A stretch of DNA of 64,000 bases from Petrosia ficiformis (GCA_947044365.1 OX345636.1:1907501-1971500), one strand, 5' to 3'. Positions 50,545 to 62,426 are shown, counted from the first letter of the stretch. A program made the numbers and translations. The notes: generated by a model not told the origin, from the sequence alone.

Positions 50545-51890
50545 TAATTAGCACTATAGTTGGAATGAGAAGACTACTGGCAATCTTATGGACACTGAAT
50601 GTAAGTGGTTGAAGACATTAGCTGAATACAATTTTGAAGTATAAAATCATCCTGCATATTGAAATGCTGATTCTTCGTTTTGTGATCAGCAGACAGATGA
50701 GTATAAGAACATATTGAATGAGATTATATATTGCCAGCATTGACACTAGACTGTGTTCCTCTGCAGCACGTGTTCTTCAACATGAAGATGCTGTTGCATC
50801 TCATATGATAGAACATTTTCTTCACCGGTAATGCTCACTGGATTTTCTAAAGCTCTATGATCATAAAGACAGCAACTCATACTGAAGGATAATGTTCCCA
50901 CAGACAATAGCAAAATGTCATCAGTGTTACTTTGTGGTTGTTTTGGGGGTGCAGATGAGACATTTCCCCTCCTTCCACCACCACCTCCACAAAACTTCAT
51001 AATCTCCTCTAAAATTTGCATTCGTTGATCTTTGTACATTACATATGTAACTCCTACAAACCTATTCTCCCTCCCAATAATATGATCAGAGAAAAACCAC
51101 TGGATGGTTATTCGAGGTTCGAATAAATACATACAGAAGAAAGGAGACCATTTTACTAAATCAAGTGAAGCTTTAAATTCCCTACATGGAATAAAATAAG
51201 GCAGATAAAGTACTTGTTAATATATTTGTCAGTCTCTGTACATACAAATGAAGATTGGAATTTTCAATCAATTTATAATCACCAATCAGATGGGTAAGTG
51301 ATTTAACCACATTTTATTGCATATTTGCCGTCGAGTAATCTCACTTTATTGCATATATGCCGTCGAGTACACCAGCAGGAGGGATAAAACAAACTGGGGT
51401 TTCTATACCTATTGTCACTAATGTTACCATTAAAAACCAGTGTACATGAAAATAATTGGAGCTACACCATTTCGTCTGATGTTTGGAAGAGAGTGCTATC
51501 TACCAGTTGACATAATGTTTGTTCCCATGCAGTGGACAGGAGGATGGTAATTTGTCTCTGAAGTCCTTTTCACATGGATTAAGAAGACAACATCAGCTTA
51601 CAATAATGTTGACAATAAGTCGAGCCCAAGTAGTTGTGTAAAAATAAATCTATGATTGTAGGTTAGAAGGATTTGTTTATAATGTTGGTGATAAGGTTTG
51701 GTTACATTCTCCTGTGCTACCCTTTGGTGGAAGTTGAAAGTTACAGCATCCATGAGAAGCTAGGTCTCTTGATAATTAAAAAGCTCTTAGTGATGTTCTT
51801 TATCGAATCAAGAAAGAGGGTTCTTCACGAGAATAGGTAGCGGTTCATTTTGAAACCATAACATGGAAAGTCTGAAATGTAATCAACTAT
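50545..51890 (+). pseudogene. Gypsy-type LTR retrotransposon remnant (RNase H end and integrase)
   Basis: Near 50590-50700 the broken reading WLKTLAEYNFEV and NADSSFCDQQ corresponds to the RNase H end of Gypsy Pol (the L-A-E-Y-N-F, N-A-D-x-L-S-R region). Near 51450 ATPFRLMFGRECYLPVDIMF is the integrase core end. Near 51680 YNVGDKVWLHSPVLPFGGS, followed in another frame by YRIKKEGSS-like sequence, is the integrase C-terminal module. Many stops and gaps. A 128-codon minus-strand open stretch (50746-51132) interrupts the two halves. Confidence 0.75.
50746..51132 (-). CDS. Unrecognised minus-strand open reading frame, 128 codons
   Basis: Starts MYLFEPRITIQWFFSDHIIG; includes a Gly-rich CGGGGGRRG turn and PKQPQSNTDDILLLSVGTLS and ends LHVEEHVLQRNTV. 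It is the longest minus-strand open frame between 36 and 59 kb and sits between two halves of a Gypsy remnant. No family was recognised. It may belong to an inserted element; being open by chance is also possible. Confidence 0.3.
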   Translation of the reverse strand: MYLFEPRITIQWFFSDHIIGRENRFVGVTYVMYKDQRMQILEEIMKFCGGGGGRRGNVSSAPPKQPQSNTDDILLLSVGTLSFSMSCCLYDHRALENPVSITGEENVLSYEMQQHLHVEEHVLQRNTV

Positions 51891-51959
51891 TTCTCCTTCT
51901 GAAAGTCAAAAACTAGATATTGACACTAGCACTAATTATAATACTATATATCCATAAAC

Positions 51960-52060
51960 ACTATCTATTGTACACCTTTCCAATTCAATAATCTTTCCTT
52001 TGTGAATATCATAGATCTACTTTTCTGTCAAAGACAAGGCCGCTGAGGTTGATGAAGTTT
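51960..52060 (-). repeat. Fragment related to the small reading frame at 36863
   Basis: CACTATCTATTGTACACCT and TTTGTGAATATCATAGATCTAC match the complement of 36870-36955. The frame is broken here by a stop and an insertion. Confidence 0.55.
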
Positions 52061-52189
52061 TTCAGGTTAAATATTATACTTAGACCTTGTTTTCTCAGCC
52101 AAGAACTTTCCCTTTCATAACATTTCAGTGATACAATAGCTACAGCGAGAAAGAATAATGAGACATTGGGTATCAATTATTGCTAGAAA

Positions 52190-52410
52190 GTAGATTAATT
52201 GATCGATATTGAAAATTCTTCTGATTATAGGTCTGTGATATTGATTATGCTAATTACTACAGAAGTCATACTTTTCAAGCATGCAACAGTAAATAATGTA
52301 AGTGACAGGAAGCCTTTTTGATCATGAAATGGGAGGAGTTTCATGCATTAATGTTGATTTTAATGTATTTGAAGTTGTTGATAAGTGATTTCATAATCTC
52401 AGCCAATTAG
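52190..52410. mobile_element. Degraded TAGGGCTG-family MITE copy
   Basis: TTGATCGATATTGAAAATTCTT, CATACTTTTCAAGCATGCAA, GGAAGCCTTTTTGATCAT and GGGAGGAGTTTC follow the order of 41247-41530. The ends are lost. Confidence 0.65.
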
Positions 52411-52435
52411 AAAGGCATACGTATTGTAAAACTAT

Positions 52436-52990
52436 GTGCTGGAGCAAATTAATTTTACTGCTGAACATGTCGGTTGTAAATTTCAAATTTCAAAATATAA
52501 TTATTTATGTTTAATGAGTTTGAAAGACATTCATTCTTCATTAGACCCTTGTTGTAGATGTTATTTGTTTGACTGCATGATACAATCTTGTCTTGATATT
52601 GACATCATGAAAATAGTAACAAAACATATGCAATCAGCAATTTCTCTTCTTAACGCCAACAGTGGAACAGCTCAGGACAAAGAAGTATTTGAACCTGCTA
52701 CAAAATTTCCAAATTCCAATCATATACAATAACTAAGGTTCTTTTCAACTAAAAAAAAATAAACACACGAAAGAGATGGGCAAAACCAACAAAAGACGAA
52801 GAAGCAACAAAAAAGAAGGCCATTAAAGTTTGTAGTGTATGCTGGCAAGAAGACGCTGAAAAAAATAGTAAACATATATCATGGAGTGAATATGATATTT
52901 GTGGTCTATGGGTTCTTGAGTCGTGCCATGGTGATCATAACAGTGACAAGTATATATGTAGCTCTTGTCTAACTGGGCATAATTGATTAT
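52436..52990 (+). pseudogene. Unrecognised reading with a Cys-rich C-terminal segment
   Basis: An open frame 52436-52732 (MLEQINFTAEHVGCKFQ...) is followed, after a stop and in another frame, by KKAIKVCSVCWQEDAEKNSK and ICSSCLTGHN, with Cys/His spacing like a zinc-binding finger. GTTGTAAATTTCAAATTTCAAAAT near 52470 recurs near 58760 and inside the duplicated block, so at least the left part is repeat-derived. Probably a dead transposon gene; the family is not certain. Confidence 0.35.
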
Positions 52991-52999
52991 GTAATGACT

Positions 53000-54020
53000 T
53001 AACTTCTAAACGGAATCGCCTAAAAATCAAGTTGAAAGAATATATTAGTACATATTCATTGTATTTAAATTATACCTTATAGTATTATTATACATACGTA
53101 TCACTAAAATACACCCTAAGTCTGCAAATAAAGTTCAAAGAATATAATTACATATTATAATCCTTGTTATCTCTACACTCCACCGATTTAGTACAATATT
53201 TATAATAGTACGATGGGCATGCCTACACTGTTTACAAGAGTACTGTTTACAAGAGTATGTAGAAGTATTCGAGATGGTAACCTCTGCTAGTTGCTGCACA
53301 AAAGAGAATAGTTAACATAACAACCCTACATAAGGTGTATATATTTGTAGCCAGAGCAAAAGTAAAACACAAAGAAGTGATACTTATGTATGGTTGTTAT
53401 GTGGAAGTGGTTAAGTTTAATTTTATTGTTTAATTTTATTCTAGTTTCGCGTAGCCTCTGTAGGTTGGTCTGGCTACACAAGACTAATCTTGTTCCTGTG
53501 CTTTTTCAGTTTTGATACATGTTGTTCTCAAGTTGACCATTCTAAAAAGGAAGATGGATCAGTGTTACTTTATGCTGAACAAAGAACATATCCTAGATGG
53601 CCTTCTAAGCTTGTTATATAAATCTTTTCAAAAGATATTCCATCCTATCTGTGAGATAGGTATACTGCCCATTGCACTGGTTTAGCTAGCCTGGTTTCCA
53701 TGGTCACTTGTACACATACACTGTTCATCAAACATGCTTAGTGTGTTACCCACAGTGAACAAGAGGTAGTCAGTCACACCGATGAATCTCATATCAGCGA
53801 CCACCAATGTTTGAATTTACATTTTGTATTTGTGGGTTGTGTTGTATTAGTTAGAAAATTAATCGACGCTTCATGCAGACAGGATTATAAGGTATAATTA
53901 TGCTAAATATAGTATGCATGCATTTAGACTTAAATTAACTAAGTTAAGTTAATTAAGTTTTTAAAAAAAAATATGACTCAAGAGTGAAGTATACAAAAAC
54001 AATCATACGTGTTTTCATGC
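53000..54020. other. Stretch without a recognised gene
   Basis: AT-rich with short direct repeats, e.g. ACTGTTTACAAGAGTA twice at 53228-53260. No open frame with coding character and no tRNA-like fold was seen. Confidence 0.4.
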
Positions 54021-54022
54021 AT

Positions 54023-54338
54023 TCAATCTAATACACAAAACAATTCACTTATCTGAGTGTCTATTATAATTATACATATCATGTATTCAAAAGAAAACTG
54101 GAAGTTATCAAGGCAAGTACTGCTATCACAAGAAATGCTGGAGTAGCAAAAACATCCCAGAAATAGGTTCACCGAGTGTAGCATCACAATCATCATATTC
54201 TTGTGTAGTGTTAGCAAGTAATTCAACCTGTTCATAAGAAGTTGCACAACATCCCAATTGGCTACGCAAATCATGGTGATCTTGGCATGTAGCTTCACAA
54301 ACATCATATTCCTCATTACATCTTAACAAAAACACCAA
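54023..54338 (-). pseudogene. Relative of the Cys-rich secreted protein, minus strand, partial
   Basis: On the minus strand: RCNEEYDVCEATCQDHHDLR, QLGCCATSYEQVELLANTTQ, EYDDCDATLGEP, then a shift near the FLLLQHFL end where the intact gene has FATPAFLVI. This corresponds to the last third of 35427-36083. The exon is preceded on the minus strand by a possible acceptor, and the flank (about 54360-54770) matches the complement of 39420-39560 and 37900-37970. The frameshift in the C-terminal hydrophobic segment makes it a likely pseudogene. Confidence 0.65.
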
Positions 54339-54779
54339 TAGAATGTATACAGCATTGTATTATATAAATATAACCTGTGGGATATTATAATCCTATATAT
54401 TCTAACTTCTGTGAATCAACAAAACTAATGTTGCTTACTTTCAGAATAATTACTATGTACACCTTATATTAACAAATAATATCCATTTATCTAAACTATT
54501 GTGGGATTCTTTATTACATAATGTACTAGTTAATGTAGATATATATGCAGTATTGTGAGCATATTATTAATATTGAAAGTCATGTAACCATTATTTTTAC
54601 AGTACAATAAAAACATGTAAATCTGCAACTTCAGAGATATTTTCTTCAGATAGTTGTATGGAGATTTTGCAATGATCCCTCCCTCTACAATAAGGCAAAG
54701 AGTTCCTCAAAATAATCATAAAGTCTTCTTGAGGAATTTAATATCATGAACCATGTTAATGGAAAAATTGTGTTTCACT

Positions 54780-55930
54780 ACTAAATTTAAAGTATATTGA
54801 TTGCCTAACAGTTATTGAATTACAGTTATGTGTATTGAGTTACACCAATTAGTTTCAGTGCTATAGGTTAAAGTTTACTATAATTCAGTTGTTATAGTTT
54901 AAACATTCAGTATCTATATATACTTAAACCACAGTGTGTGGGCGACCGCCATGGTAACCTTTGATGTACTGCAGGAGCTATAATGCCCATTATATGCCTG
55001 TGGAGAGGGAGATTTAAGTTAGTGTCTAGCCACTAAATCATCTAATTGTATTTTCCAAGTTTTTTAGTGAACACTAATTAGTATAGTACTATGGTTTCCA
55101 CATGACAACACTGATATTTAATTGCATACATTTGTGTTGCCATGGTATAAAATACATAATTATAGCCCTGTTATTTATTTAGCATGTGGAAAGGCAAGTG
55201 TGTGTTTATACTACCCATTTTGTAATGACATTTCACCCAAAAGCACTTAGGAGTGTGCTCCTAGCACTCCAAATGTTCGCAAGTGGTTTCAGGGATAGCA
55301 TAAGCCCATGAAAATGGGTTATAAAGTTGATGATTTTTCAGCCGCCCTTTGCCCTAATTATGGGTTACGGGGTGTTTTAAAAGGTAGTGTCCCCCCATCA
55401 AAGAGGGCTATGCCCCCATGCTGCCCACACAATTTACGTAATCAGTGACCCCACCCACGCAATTTTATACATATTTCTCTTGCATTGAAACCTGGTATCG
55501 CAGGAGTATATTACCTTGTGGTATACCAGAACGAACTGTACGACAATCTGAAGAAATTCCCTCTATAAATATAAACATAACGACGACGATCAGCTAAATT
55601 AATTAATTACTGAGAAACAAAGAATTCAGTGTTACATTGGACTGGTTGGAAGTTCTACTAAAAAAAGATAGTTTGCTAGGGTAAGTGAGTCATGAACCAA
55701 GCTTAGAACTTACCAAATTTAAAGTTGTTATTATGTATACTATCATAACAGTTAAGCTACAATGCTGTTATTAATTAGCTTGTTATTTTAATTAAATGAG
55801 AAGAGTTTGTCAGTATTACATAGTAAAAATTAATGGTTTAATTTATTTTAACCCATGTTTGGTTACATGAGACTATATTAATATACTGCTTAGACTACAT
55901 AAAGATAACATACTTATATATAGTAAAGGT
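54780..55930. other. Stretch without a gene; repeat at 55290-55570
   Basis: AT-rich. The part 55325-55450 is the partner of the repeat at 32930-33260. Near 55505-55560 a minus-strand segment GATTGTCGTACAGTTCGTTC ... CACAAG/GTAATA sits between TTCTTCAG and a GT donor and reads DCRTVRSGIPQG. It could be an isolated exon, but no partner was found. Confidence 0.4.
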
Positions 55931-56058
55931 GACATCATTCCGTTGATATGGTGGGTCCTATATATTGTATATCCTATACATTGTATATATTGTATTTTAC
56001 AGTGTAGACCTTCCATGTGCACACTATGCAGGAGATGTCACCATCATACAATGTATTG

Positions 56059-56213
56059 TATAAAATATGCTAATAGGTACTATATATTAAATATAGTACA
56101 CTTGTTTTGTGTCCTCGGATGTGATATAGCCCTTGCAGGCTCAGGCTATATCACATCCTCAGACACAAACTCAGGTCCTATATTTTGTATATAGGACCTA
56201 TTAGCATACTATA
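56059..56213. mobile_element. Foldback MITE of the AGTATGCTAATAGGTCC family
   Basis: AATATGCTAATAGGTACTA faces TAGGACCTATTAGCATACT. TGTCCTCGGATGTGATATAG and CTATATCACATCCTCAGACA form the inner arms. GGAGATGTCACCATCATAC precedes it, as with other copies. Confidence 0.85.
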
Positions 56214-56835
56214 TATATTACATATATTATATATTTATTTATTTATTTATTTTAATTATATAAATTACTATAATATATAATTATATACATTATAATATTA
56301 TTATACATATAATATTAACTAGTGAATAAAGTACATTATGTAATATAGAATCCCACAGTAATTTAGATACAACGGATATAATTTGTTAATATAAGTACAA
56401 ATTTGTGTACTTAGTAATTTTTCTGAAAGTAAGCAACATTAGTTTTGTTGTTTCACAGGTGTTAGAACAAGTGTAATTATATTACACCACAGGTTGTATT
56501 TATATAATACTATGCTTATACACTGTATTGGTGTTTTTGTTAATATGCTTTAAAAAGACATGTACTTTATATATGTACTAGTCCTGAAGCTAGTATTTGT
56601 AAATATTGCTTAGCAGACATAAGAAAATAAAAAAACAGTATTGAGGAAACCATAGCTAATTGCACAAACTCACTGAATGTTTAATTTTTATAGAGTATCT
56701 TTTAGGTATAAACTGTACAAACAATTATTTAGCAGTAAATTGTTGGATGTATCAAATTTGACTTTGAATTAAAACAAAAACTCCTCAATAGACATGAAAA
56801 CACTCAGCAACAATACCAACTATATATATGTATAT

Positions 56836-56994
56836 TATATAGTATGCTAATAGGTCCTATAATTATACCAAATATAGGACCTGAGTTTGTGCCTGAGTAT
56901 GTGATATAGCCCTCACAGGATCAGGCTATATCATACTCAGACACAAAATGAGGGTACTATATGCAGTATGTAGAACCTATTAGCATACTATATA
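56836..56994. mobile_element. Foldback MITE of the AGTATGCTAATAGGTCC family
   Basis: TATATAGTATGCTAATAGGTC faces GAACCTATTAGCATACTATA. Inner arms TGAGTATGTGATATAGCCC and GGCTATATCATACTCAGAC. Followed by TGATGGTGACATCTCCTGC. Confidence 0.85.
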
Positions 56995-57039
56995 CAATAT
57001 ATTGTATGATGGTGACATCTCCTGCATAGCATACACAGA

Positions 57040-57145
57040 ATGGTCAGACAGGTCTATATTATTAAATATAGACCTCCTCTTAGGTCTATATATAATATAT
57101 AGACCTTACTACATCAAAGGGATGATGTCACCATCATACTATATA
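57040..57145. mobile_element. Small foldback segment, partner of 30571-30669
   Basis: CAGGTCTATATTATTAAATATAGACCTC and AGGTCTATATATAATATATAGACCT are two adjacent palindromes, followed by ACATCAAAGGGATGATGTCACC. Confidence 0.6.
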
Positions 57146-57451
57146 TAATTATTATATATATAAAGTAGTACATTGTTAAAATCTTATACCAATCTGTTAA
57201 GTTTTTAATAGCCCACTTAATACTAGAGTTTGTGGAATGTACTGTTCCTCCAAAATGGTCAATTCTGCTTCTGTTTTCTCACTAAACTGACGGCGTTTAC
57301 TCAACAACAACGATAAACAATGTTCCTTTGTGTGTCTGTCTTCTAAATCCTTGCTTTTCTGAGATCAATCTTCTTCCTTAATGCTACCTTGTAGCTCCTG
57401 CCTCAAAATTAAGTCATGTGCACATACTCAGGTTAATATCAGGTTTATAAA

Positions 57452-57469
57452 CCCCCCCCCCCCCCCCCT
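57452..57469. repeat. Poly-C tract
   Basis: Eighteen C in a row, next to TTTATAAACC and followed by TTTTTATAAATCTGATATAAC, a motif found in the 31296-31370 hairpin. Confidence 0.9.
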
Positions 57470-57524
57470 TGGGCTTCATTTTTATAAATCTGATATAACC
57501 CTCGTGACGTGTTGTAACATTAAC

Positions 57525-57558
<34 letters not shown>

Positions 57559-57887
57559 GGTAGAGAATTGGTAGGATTTTTAAAATTGATTATCAGAACA
57601 GAATGGGATAATATGAGTGTGTTACAGTTATGTGATCCTTCTAACCAAACTTTATTGAAAGGCATGAACTTTCATGACATGGAATGATGTACAATTAACA
57701 TAAGCTTTCATACCAAGTGACTCCCAGTGTTACATGTATTTAGCTATTATTATTATCATTTGAAATTCTCATTTTGTATTATCACATCAATTTAAATCAT
57801 TTTGTGTTATCACAGTAAAAAAGGTCAACCTCATGTGACATCATACATTTGACTACACTATGCAGGAGATGTCACCATCATACAATA

Positions 57888-58000
57888 TATTATATATGGC
57901 ATGATAATAGGTCTTATATGCTGAGTACAGGACCTGAGTTTTGTGTCTGAGGATGTGATATAGAGCCCGAGACTGCGAGGGTTATAACACATTTGAGGAC
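57888..58000. mobile_element. Foldback MITE of the AGTATGCTAATAGGTCC family, degraded, inside the inverted block
   Basis: CATGATAATAGGTCTTATA, GAGTACAGGACCTGAGTTTTGTG and GAGGATGTGATATAG follow the family order; the far arm is lost in (TA)n. Same copy as 37490-37620, carried by the duplication. Confidence 0.7.
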
Positions 58001-59100
58001 ACATATATTTCATATGTATATATATATATATATATATATACATATATATTAGTACTGTAACTAAGTCACTATTGTCATACTAAAACAACACTAATACAAT
58101 GAAGGTTGCATGACCCTCCCTCCCCTAATTGTTGCAGATTTATATACAAGTTAATTTATGCTATAATCATGGGCGGGGTGTTTCATGAAACTTCTGTCAG
58201 CTTAATACTTTCAAAGTATACATGTTCAAAGTTTCTAACTTGCTTTGTCGAAAAGAGTAGCCATAAAATGTATGCTTCATTAGATTTTGGAAAGTCTGGA
58301 AGACCACACCTAGTGGTTTTTTGCACTTTTTGATAGCTTCTAGTATAGTGGAGAAAATATTAGTCAGTGCTCAATCTTGCCACTTCAGAGGAGTTTATAC
58401 ATGCCAAGTATGGAAGTCCAGGAGTGTCTGGTTTTTTATATACAGCAGGGTCAGACACACAAACACACAGACATTAATGTTTCACTGTAACCCTCCCAAA
58501 GGGGAGGGTTAATTACTGTTATTTTCACTAAATATATTACTATGCATCAACAAACACTATCTATTGTATAACTCACTAGTCTTTCCTCTGTGAATATCAT
58601 AACGCTCCTTTTTTGTCCTAGTCAGGGCCACTGAGCAGAAACGGTAACGACTGTATTGTGACAGCGCACGTTCGGTACCCCGCCCACTTATTGGATGGGT
58701 GCGTAGAAAAACAAAGGGCTTGCGTATTTTAAAACTAGGTTCATTGTTGTAATTGTTTGTAAATTTCAAATTTTAAAATATTATATAGGAGTTTTAATGA
58801 TATTCATCCTTCATTAGATCCTTGTTCTAGTATGCCAGTATGGTCCCTTTTGCATTTATATATTTCAACCATGTGTTTCAGTGCATATGTAACACACATG
58901 CAGTGGTACAATTACACAGATGAATCACACTACAGTAGCCAGGAATGTTTAATCGTACAATTTATATTCGTATAAACATGTGGTTTGCACTGCATTGGTT
59001 AGAAGATTTTTCATTGCATTAGAAACAGCACTTTCTTGTGCAGACATGATAATAAGTTGTTATAACTATTATGCTAAATATATATACTATTCATTTTAAC

Positions 59101-59332
59101 TAGGGCTGGGAATCGGCTGAGATTCTTAAATCGATTATCACTAACTTCAAGTCGATTGATAATCGATTAAAATCAGCGGAAGTAATTAGGCCAATTAAGT
59201 CAATTAATACAGGAAACTCCTCCCATTTGATGATCCAAAAGGCTTCCTATCACTTCCATATTGTACATTATTTGCCGTCACATGCTTGAAAAGTATGTCT
59301 TCTGGAATAATTAGCATAATCGATGACTCAGA
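59101..59332. mobile_element. TAGGGCTG-family MITE, truncated, inside the inverted block
   Basis: Starts TAGGGCTGGGAATCGGCTGA and runs with GGAAGCCTTT/CTTTTCAAGCATG motifs as the reverse of 41247-41530, but stops at AGCATAATCGATGACTCAG without the far end. It is absent from the partner block, so it arrived after the duplication or was lost from the other copy. Confidence 0.75.
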
Positions 59333-59470
59333 GTGAAAGTACACACACAAAGAAAAATAAAAAAACTGCACGGGCATTCATGCATATAATCTAATACACT
59401 CTAAACTACAGAACAATTCACTTATCTGAGTGTCTATTATAGATATACATGATGCATAATTGTCATGTAT

Positions 59471-59897
59471 TCAAAAAAAACTGAAAGTTATCAAGGCAAG
59501 TACTGCTATCACAAGAAATGCTGGAGTAGCAAACACACCAGAACAAGGTTCACCTAGTGTAGCAAAACAATTATCATAATTATTGTTGTGTAGTGTTAGC
59601 AAGTAATCCATATTGTTCAAAAGAACTTGTACAGCATCCCCAATAGTTACGTAGGGTGCGGAGATCTTGGCATGTAGAATCACAAACATCATCTTCATCA
59701 TCACAAGCACGAATATCTCCATTAGCAATTCCATCATATAGTGATTCTGTACAATACTTGCCATCGACATCAGAACGAGCACAATCAGCTTCTCTCAATT
59801 CTTCAGCAAGGTCATCATCACCAGTACACATATAAAACCGTTCAAAATCATCGAAACAACTTTCACATTTTATGAAAGCAACAGCACTGAGATATCT
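59471..59897 (-). pseudogene. Truncated, frameshifted copy of the Cys-rich secreted protein
   Basis: On the minus strand SRYLSAVAFIKCESCFDDFE, ADCARSDVDGKYCTESLYDG, CDSTCQDLRTLRNYWGCC and FEQYGLLANTTQQ correspond to the intact gene from about residue 70 onward. The frame shifts near 59580, and the hydrophobic C-terminus FATPAFLVIAVLALITFSFF continues in another frame to the stop at 59471-59473. The signal peptide and the first third are missing because the duplication ends at 59899. Several Cys and surrounding residues differ, so it has diverged. Confidence 0.8.
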
Positions 59898-60949
59898 GGA
59901 AACAGACAAGAAAGAACTACAGTTTCAGTTAGATGAAAAAAGGAATGAACTGCAGTGAGTTTTAGGTAATGTGCTGTATTGGAAATGCAACTAATTTTCT
60001 TTCATTATCATACTTTTATTAATTATTAGCCAAGTGTGATATGATAAATGAACGAAATGTAACTCTTGAGACTGAATTAAACAAACAGCAGAAGATTTTA
60101 GGTAATTTGCTGTAGTGAAAATGCAACAAATTTGGTTTCATAATCATACTATTATTAATTATCAGGCAAGTGTGATATGTTAAAAGAATGGAATGTAATT
60201 CTTGAGACTGAATTAAACAAACAGAAAAAGATTTCAGGTAATTTATTTGTGTAGTGTTAATAGATGACATGGATGAGTATATGTTCATCTTATAATATAG
60301 GGAAGAGTGAGATGATAGAAGAACAGAATCAAAAACTTGAGGATGAGAAGAAAGCTTTACAATCTCAGTTAGAAAAGCAGATACAGAAACTTGAAGAACT
60401 TTCAGGTAATGCATTATGTTATGCAATACAGTAATGAAAGTATAATGTTTGGAGTGTGCTAGTCTGTGCTATCATGGTAACTGTTTGATGTGTTTAGTTA
60501 TATATTTTGCCTATCTGTGGTGGATCCAGAATCTTCTAAAATATACATACAGTGTTTGAAAATTTTAGTCATTTACTTTTAATTTGCATTTACGTATACA
60601 TATGTTTATATATTAAGGCACAACTTTCAAATATTTAAATGGTTATTACATCAGCAAACACTTTAATGATGTGACTTCAAATAGCTGCGAAGTCAATGAA
60701 ATATAAAAAAAAGGGGCTGATCCAAATATATTCCAAGTCACACTATAAATGATGCAGTAGTATCCACTGGATACCCACTGAAGCTGTATCATTTATAGTG
60801 TGGTTGGCAACACCTAGTAATTGAAGTATGATACTTATTGTATTGTTTTAGTCCTGAGTACCAATTGTCTGTATGTCTGTCTGAGAAAATAATATCTCAT
60901 TTTATATTTAATAAGAAAAAACTATACCTATAATTCATTAATGCTTTGT

Positions 60950-61455
60950 GATGACTATGTATCAATCATTGCTGATGGCACTAGTGTCTCTACCTTTCTG
61001 TGTACTTGAAAGCTGGGGCCTGAAGAAGAAAGTGTAAGCCTGATTGCAGTCTAAGTCCACAGAATTTTGATGAACTGACTGAAGTACTCCTTCAAGGCTC
61101 TAAACGATGACATCCTCATATCTGTAACTCAAAAACTTAATATACTTACTTGTTAAAGAGTCTTGCATAATATCTATACTGTTTCCTCGCTATATACAGC
61201 AGTTAATTCATAAGGGATGTAAAACTGTTAATACCTTATTAGCAGTTTTACATCCTTGGTGAATCTTCTTGGCAGGTAAGTAGCTAAAACGGCCGTTCTT
61301 TTATGTACCACGCCCATTAATTGACCGTGACTCCAGGAATGATGCAGCTTCATTAACTCTGTTTACAATGCATAGTAGCACAAGAGAAACAAGAATATAT
61401 ATAGATTCAACTCTGTGGAAAGGAGGTATATTGATGGCCCTATGGGCCATTAAAA
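60950..61455. repeat. Interspersed repeat, partner of 24925-25285
   Basis: GATGGCACTAGTGTCTCTAC, AGCTGGGGCCTGA, TTATTAGCAGTTTTACATCC, CACGCCCATTAATTG and AAGGAGG...GATGGCCCTAT appear in the same order as in the other copy, but this copy is longer. Confidence 0.6.
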
Positions 61456-61939
61456 TAATAATATTATAAATTTTTGTAATATTTTTAAAGTATTGGAAGT
61501 CAGCAAACTATTACTTCACATTAATATAATCTATATAGATAAGTGTATTAGTGCTGAAGGAGAAACAAGAAAAGTCATCAATCAACTAGAGGAAGGGAAA
61601 AAACAACTTGAGATTAAGAAAAATGAGTTACTCATAACATTAGAGGAAAAACAAAAGGAAATCCAACGACTCACCGGTATATCAAAATAGACTGCTTATA
61701 TTTATACATTAATGTACACATGTTATATACATACACACACACCACTGTTAAAATTAGAATCTCTTAAATTTCATACCTTCATATAACTTAGACCAAAATA
61801 GTGGATTGGCTCGACAATTGGAGGAGGAGAAGGTGAAGCTACTCTCTCAGTTGGAGGAACAGACAAAAAAATCAAAACAATTGTCAGGTAATTATTAAAT
61901 TGTAATTCATTGGAGGAATGTTATTGAATTAAATTTCAG

Positions 61940-62191
61940 TTGACTATCTTTGTGAGGTACTAGAAGCCACTGCAGAAGTTCAAAGACAATGGGAAGAACT
62001 TGGAATAGCACTTGGCTTAGATCGTACTAAACTAACTGAACTATCTCAGACACACCACTCAGTACTTCAACGCCATTATCATTTGATGAGATTTTGGATT
62101 ACAGATGTCGGAGCATCTTGGGTGGCACTTGTACGTGCTTTAAAAAGTGAAGTACTTAATGAGGAAGAATTAGCAAAGAAAATTGAAAATG
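61940..62191 (+). pseudogene. DD1 exon of the paralogue (open)
   Basis: Same length and phase as 20778-21029, with a few substitutions (for example Ile to Leu in T-E-I-S-Q, and GGG to GTG in the S-W-G-A-L segment, giving S-W-V-A-L). No stop. The module itself has stayed open although the gene around it is damaged. Confidence 0.75.
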
Positions 62192-62426
62192 GTATGTTAA
62201 TCATCCCACACATTTCAGAAGTATGTATTTTAATTAGCTGAACAGAAGTCAATATTACTATAATCATCAAGAACATATTTTTGTTACTTTCCTTCATAGA
62301 TCATGAAGGACAACTCTCAAGTGTCCATGTAAAGGTGTTAGTAACTCAAAATGATAAAAAGTTAACTGGTCAGTTTGTATGAAAACATAAATATCAAATG
62401 TTTAAGCACAACAATTAACAATATAG

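Larger units (their letters stand above)
57665..59899 (-). repeat. Segmental duplication, inverted copy of 35633-37902
   Basis: Matches the complement of 35633-37902 throughout, with small indels, different (TA)n lengths, and a truncated TAGGGCTG MITE at 59101-59332 where the other copy has about 45 unrelated bases. At 59897-59899 it stops inside the Cys-rich coding sequence and continues without a gap into the caspase-gene paralogue. Confidence 0.85.

Noticed and set aside
53440..53520. tRNA-like segment (GTAGGTTGGTCTGGCTAC)
   Set aside because: No acceptor, D, anticodon and T stems of proper size could be formed, and no GGTTCGAATCC-like box.
59580..59909. ATG-initiated minus-strand gene starting MSVSRYLSA
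   Set aside because: The first residues come from the caspase-paralogue sequence across the junction; the rest is a truncated, frameshifted Cys-rich copy.
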